Assembly (NCBI RefSeq): GCF_001499905.1
Contig: NZ_LQIS01000002.1
Location: 62,001 to 126,000 of the forward strand
From: Mycobacterium sp. GA-1285
GTDB taxonomy: Bacteria > Actinomycetota > Actinomycetes > Mycobacteriales > Mycobacteriaceae
DNA length: 64,000 nt
Reading direction: 5' to 3'
The translations under genes and the position numbers were made by a program. Below, piece by piece: positions 63,067 to 64,000 of this stretch (positions within the stretch are counted from its first letter, which is position 1; each line of letters opens with the position of its first letter). The notes below the pieces were generated by a model. The model made no database searches and had not been told where the DNA came from. It saw only the letters and a list, made by a program, of their open reading frames with translations.

Positions 63067-64000
63067 ATGCATGCGATCGTGGCCGGGCCCGAAGGCCGAT
63101 TGACCTGGCAAGAAGTTCCCGACATCGCGCCGAATGACGACGAGCTGCTGATCAAAGTGGCCTCCGCCGGCATCAACCGGGCCGACCTGCTGCAGGCAGC
63201 GGGCAAATACCCACCACCGCCGGGCGCCAGCGAGATCCTCGGTCTCGAGGTCTCCGGGACGGTCGAGGCGGTCGGCGACAAGACCTCCGAATGGTCGGTG
63301 GGACAACGAGTCTGCGCGTTGCTGGCGGGCGGCGGCTACGCCGAGTACGTCGCCGTCCCGGCCGGGCAGGTGATGGCGATTCCGGACTCGGTGTCCCTGC
63401 ACGAGGCCGCCGGCCTGCCCGAGGTGGCCTGCACCGTGTGGTCGAACCTGGTGATGACCGCCGGCTTGACGACGGGGCAGCTCGTCCTCATACACGGGGG
63501 CGCCAGCGGCATCGGCACCCACGCCGTCCAGGTCGCCCGCGCGCTCGGATGCCGCGTCGCCGTGACCGCTGGGTCCGCCCACAAGCTGGACCTGTGTGCC
63601 GAACTCGGGGCCGAGGTGACGATCAATTACCGCGACGAGGACTTCGTCGAACGGGTCAGGGCCGAGGGCGGTGCCGACGTGATCCTCGACATCATCGGCG
63701 CGGCCTACCTCGACCGCAACATCGACGCGCTGGCCTCCGACGGCCGTCTGGTGATCATCGGGATGCAGGGCGGGGTGAAGGCCGAACTCAACATCGGCAA
63801 GCTGCTCGGCAAGCGCGCGGGTGTCTTCGCCACCGCTCTTCGCGCGCGCCCGGTCAGCGGTCGGGCAAGCAAGGGTGAGGTCGTCGCCGAGGTGGTCGCC
63901 AACGTCTGGCCGATGGTCGAGAGCGGTCAGGTGCGGCCGATCATCGGGGCCGAGTACCCGGTGCAGGAAGCCGGCGCGGCGCACGAGCTGCTGCAGTCCG
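63067..64000 (+). CDS. NAD(P)H quinone oxidoreductase, MDR zinc-free type (3' end cut by window)
   Basis: About 311 codons are visible. MHAIVAGPEGRLTWQEVP, INRADLLQAAGKYPPPPG, LGLEVSGTVEAVG and the NADP-binding VLIHGGASGIGTHAVQVARALG match the PIG3/QOR branch of medium-chain reductases, corresponding to Rv3777. It lacks the zinc-ligand Cys motifs of alcohol dehydrogenases. It would reduce quinones or enoyl compounds. Divergent from the MarR regulator, 78 bp apart, and probably under its control. The stop lies beyond 64000. Confidence 0.9.
   Translation, partial: MHAIVAGPEGRLTWQEVPDIAPNDDELLIKVASAGINRADLLQAAGKYPPPPGASEILGLEVSGTVEAVGDKTSEWSVGQRVCALLAGGGYAEYVAVPAGQVMAIPDSVSLHEAAGLPEVACTVWSNLVMTAGLTTGQLVLIHGGASGIGTHAVQVARALGCRVAVTAGSAHKLDLCAELGAEVTINYRDEDFVERVRAEGGADVILDIIGAAYLDRNIDALASDGRLVIIGMQGGVKAELNIGKLLGKRAGVFATALRARPVSGRASKGEVVAEVVANVWPMVESGQVRPIIGAEYPVQEAGAAHELLQS

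Noticed and set aside
62476..63984. 502-codon frame running from the MarR gene through the quinone reductase
   Set aside because: Only the last 170 codons are MarR; the rest is antisense to the reductase, whose motifs are clear.

Overview
The window is high-GC actinobacterial DNA, almost certainly from a mycobacterium, most likely a rapid grower (Mycolicibacterium type). The evidence is gene content and order recalled from Mycobacterium tuberculosis: the run leuA - dnaQ-like - murT/gatD - recR/ebfC - amidase Rv3717 type - Rv3718c/Rv3719/Rv3720 types - dnaX - Rv3722c aminotransferase - SRP RNA - tRNA-Ser - Rv3723 type, and later tadA, tyrA, the Rv3761c/Rv3762c pair, hisC2, echA21 and the Rv3777-type reductase. 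Many genes also carry a TANNNT -10 element exactly 6-8 nt before the start codon, the mycobacterial leaderless arrangement. These names come from recognition, not from a database search.

Layout. 1-3.2 kb: a choloylglycine-hydrolase family gene, a membrane-anchored protein, and leuA behind a Leu-rich leader peptide and hairpin. 3.2-17.2 kb: housekeeping block covering a DEDDh exonuclease with BRCT, MurT/GatD peptidoglycan amidation, RecR/EbfC, a cell-wall amidase, the two-gene 10-methyl-stearate pathway, DnaX and aspartate aminotransferase. 17.2-21.6 kb: ffs, tRNA-Ser(GGA), a membrane protein, a secreted PDZ protease and a TetR/oxidoreductase divergent pair. 21.6-25.2 kb: secreted and stress genes (Cu,Zn-SOD, MPT63-like, J-domain, Hsp20) bounded by a partial duplication of the 3' end of polD. 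25.2-28.5 kb: PolD1 and two LigC ligases. 30.5-35.8 kb: a complete-looking actinobacterial gas-vesicle operon, read leftwards. 36-40.9 kb: paired small membrane proteins, gluQ and tgt (queuosine pathway), and LpqH-family lipoproteins. 41-44.7 kb: a partner-switching/two-component cassette. 44.9-55.8 kb: tRNAs, tadA, tyrA and assorted enzymes, then a stand-alone TnpB next to tRNA-Arg and a 3' tRNA fragment. 55.8-64 kb: hisC2/pat, echA21, an epimerase, MocR and MarR regulators and a quinone reductase.

How genes work together. murT-gatD overlap and encode one enzyme complex. The Rv3719/Rv3720-type genes overlap and probably make tuberculostearate. polD1-ligC1-ligC2 form a DNA end-processing and ligation locus. 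The ten-gene gvp operon is translationally coupled almost throughout. The phosphatase-kinase-response-regulator operon faces an RsbW-like kinase, suggesting control of an alternative sigma factor. All four serine tRNA isoacceptors (GGA, CGA, GCU, UGA) lie in this window.

Most distinctive items: the gas-vesicle operon in a mycobacterial setting, the leu leader/attenuator, the islet bounded by the duplicated polD tail, the TnpB locus with a possible omega-RNA region and tRNA remnant, and tandem repeats that duplicate stop codons at the 3' ends of dnaX and an MFS transporter gene.
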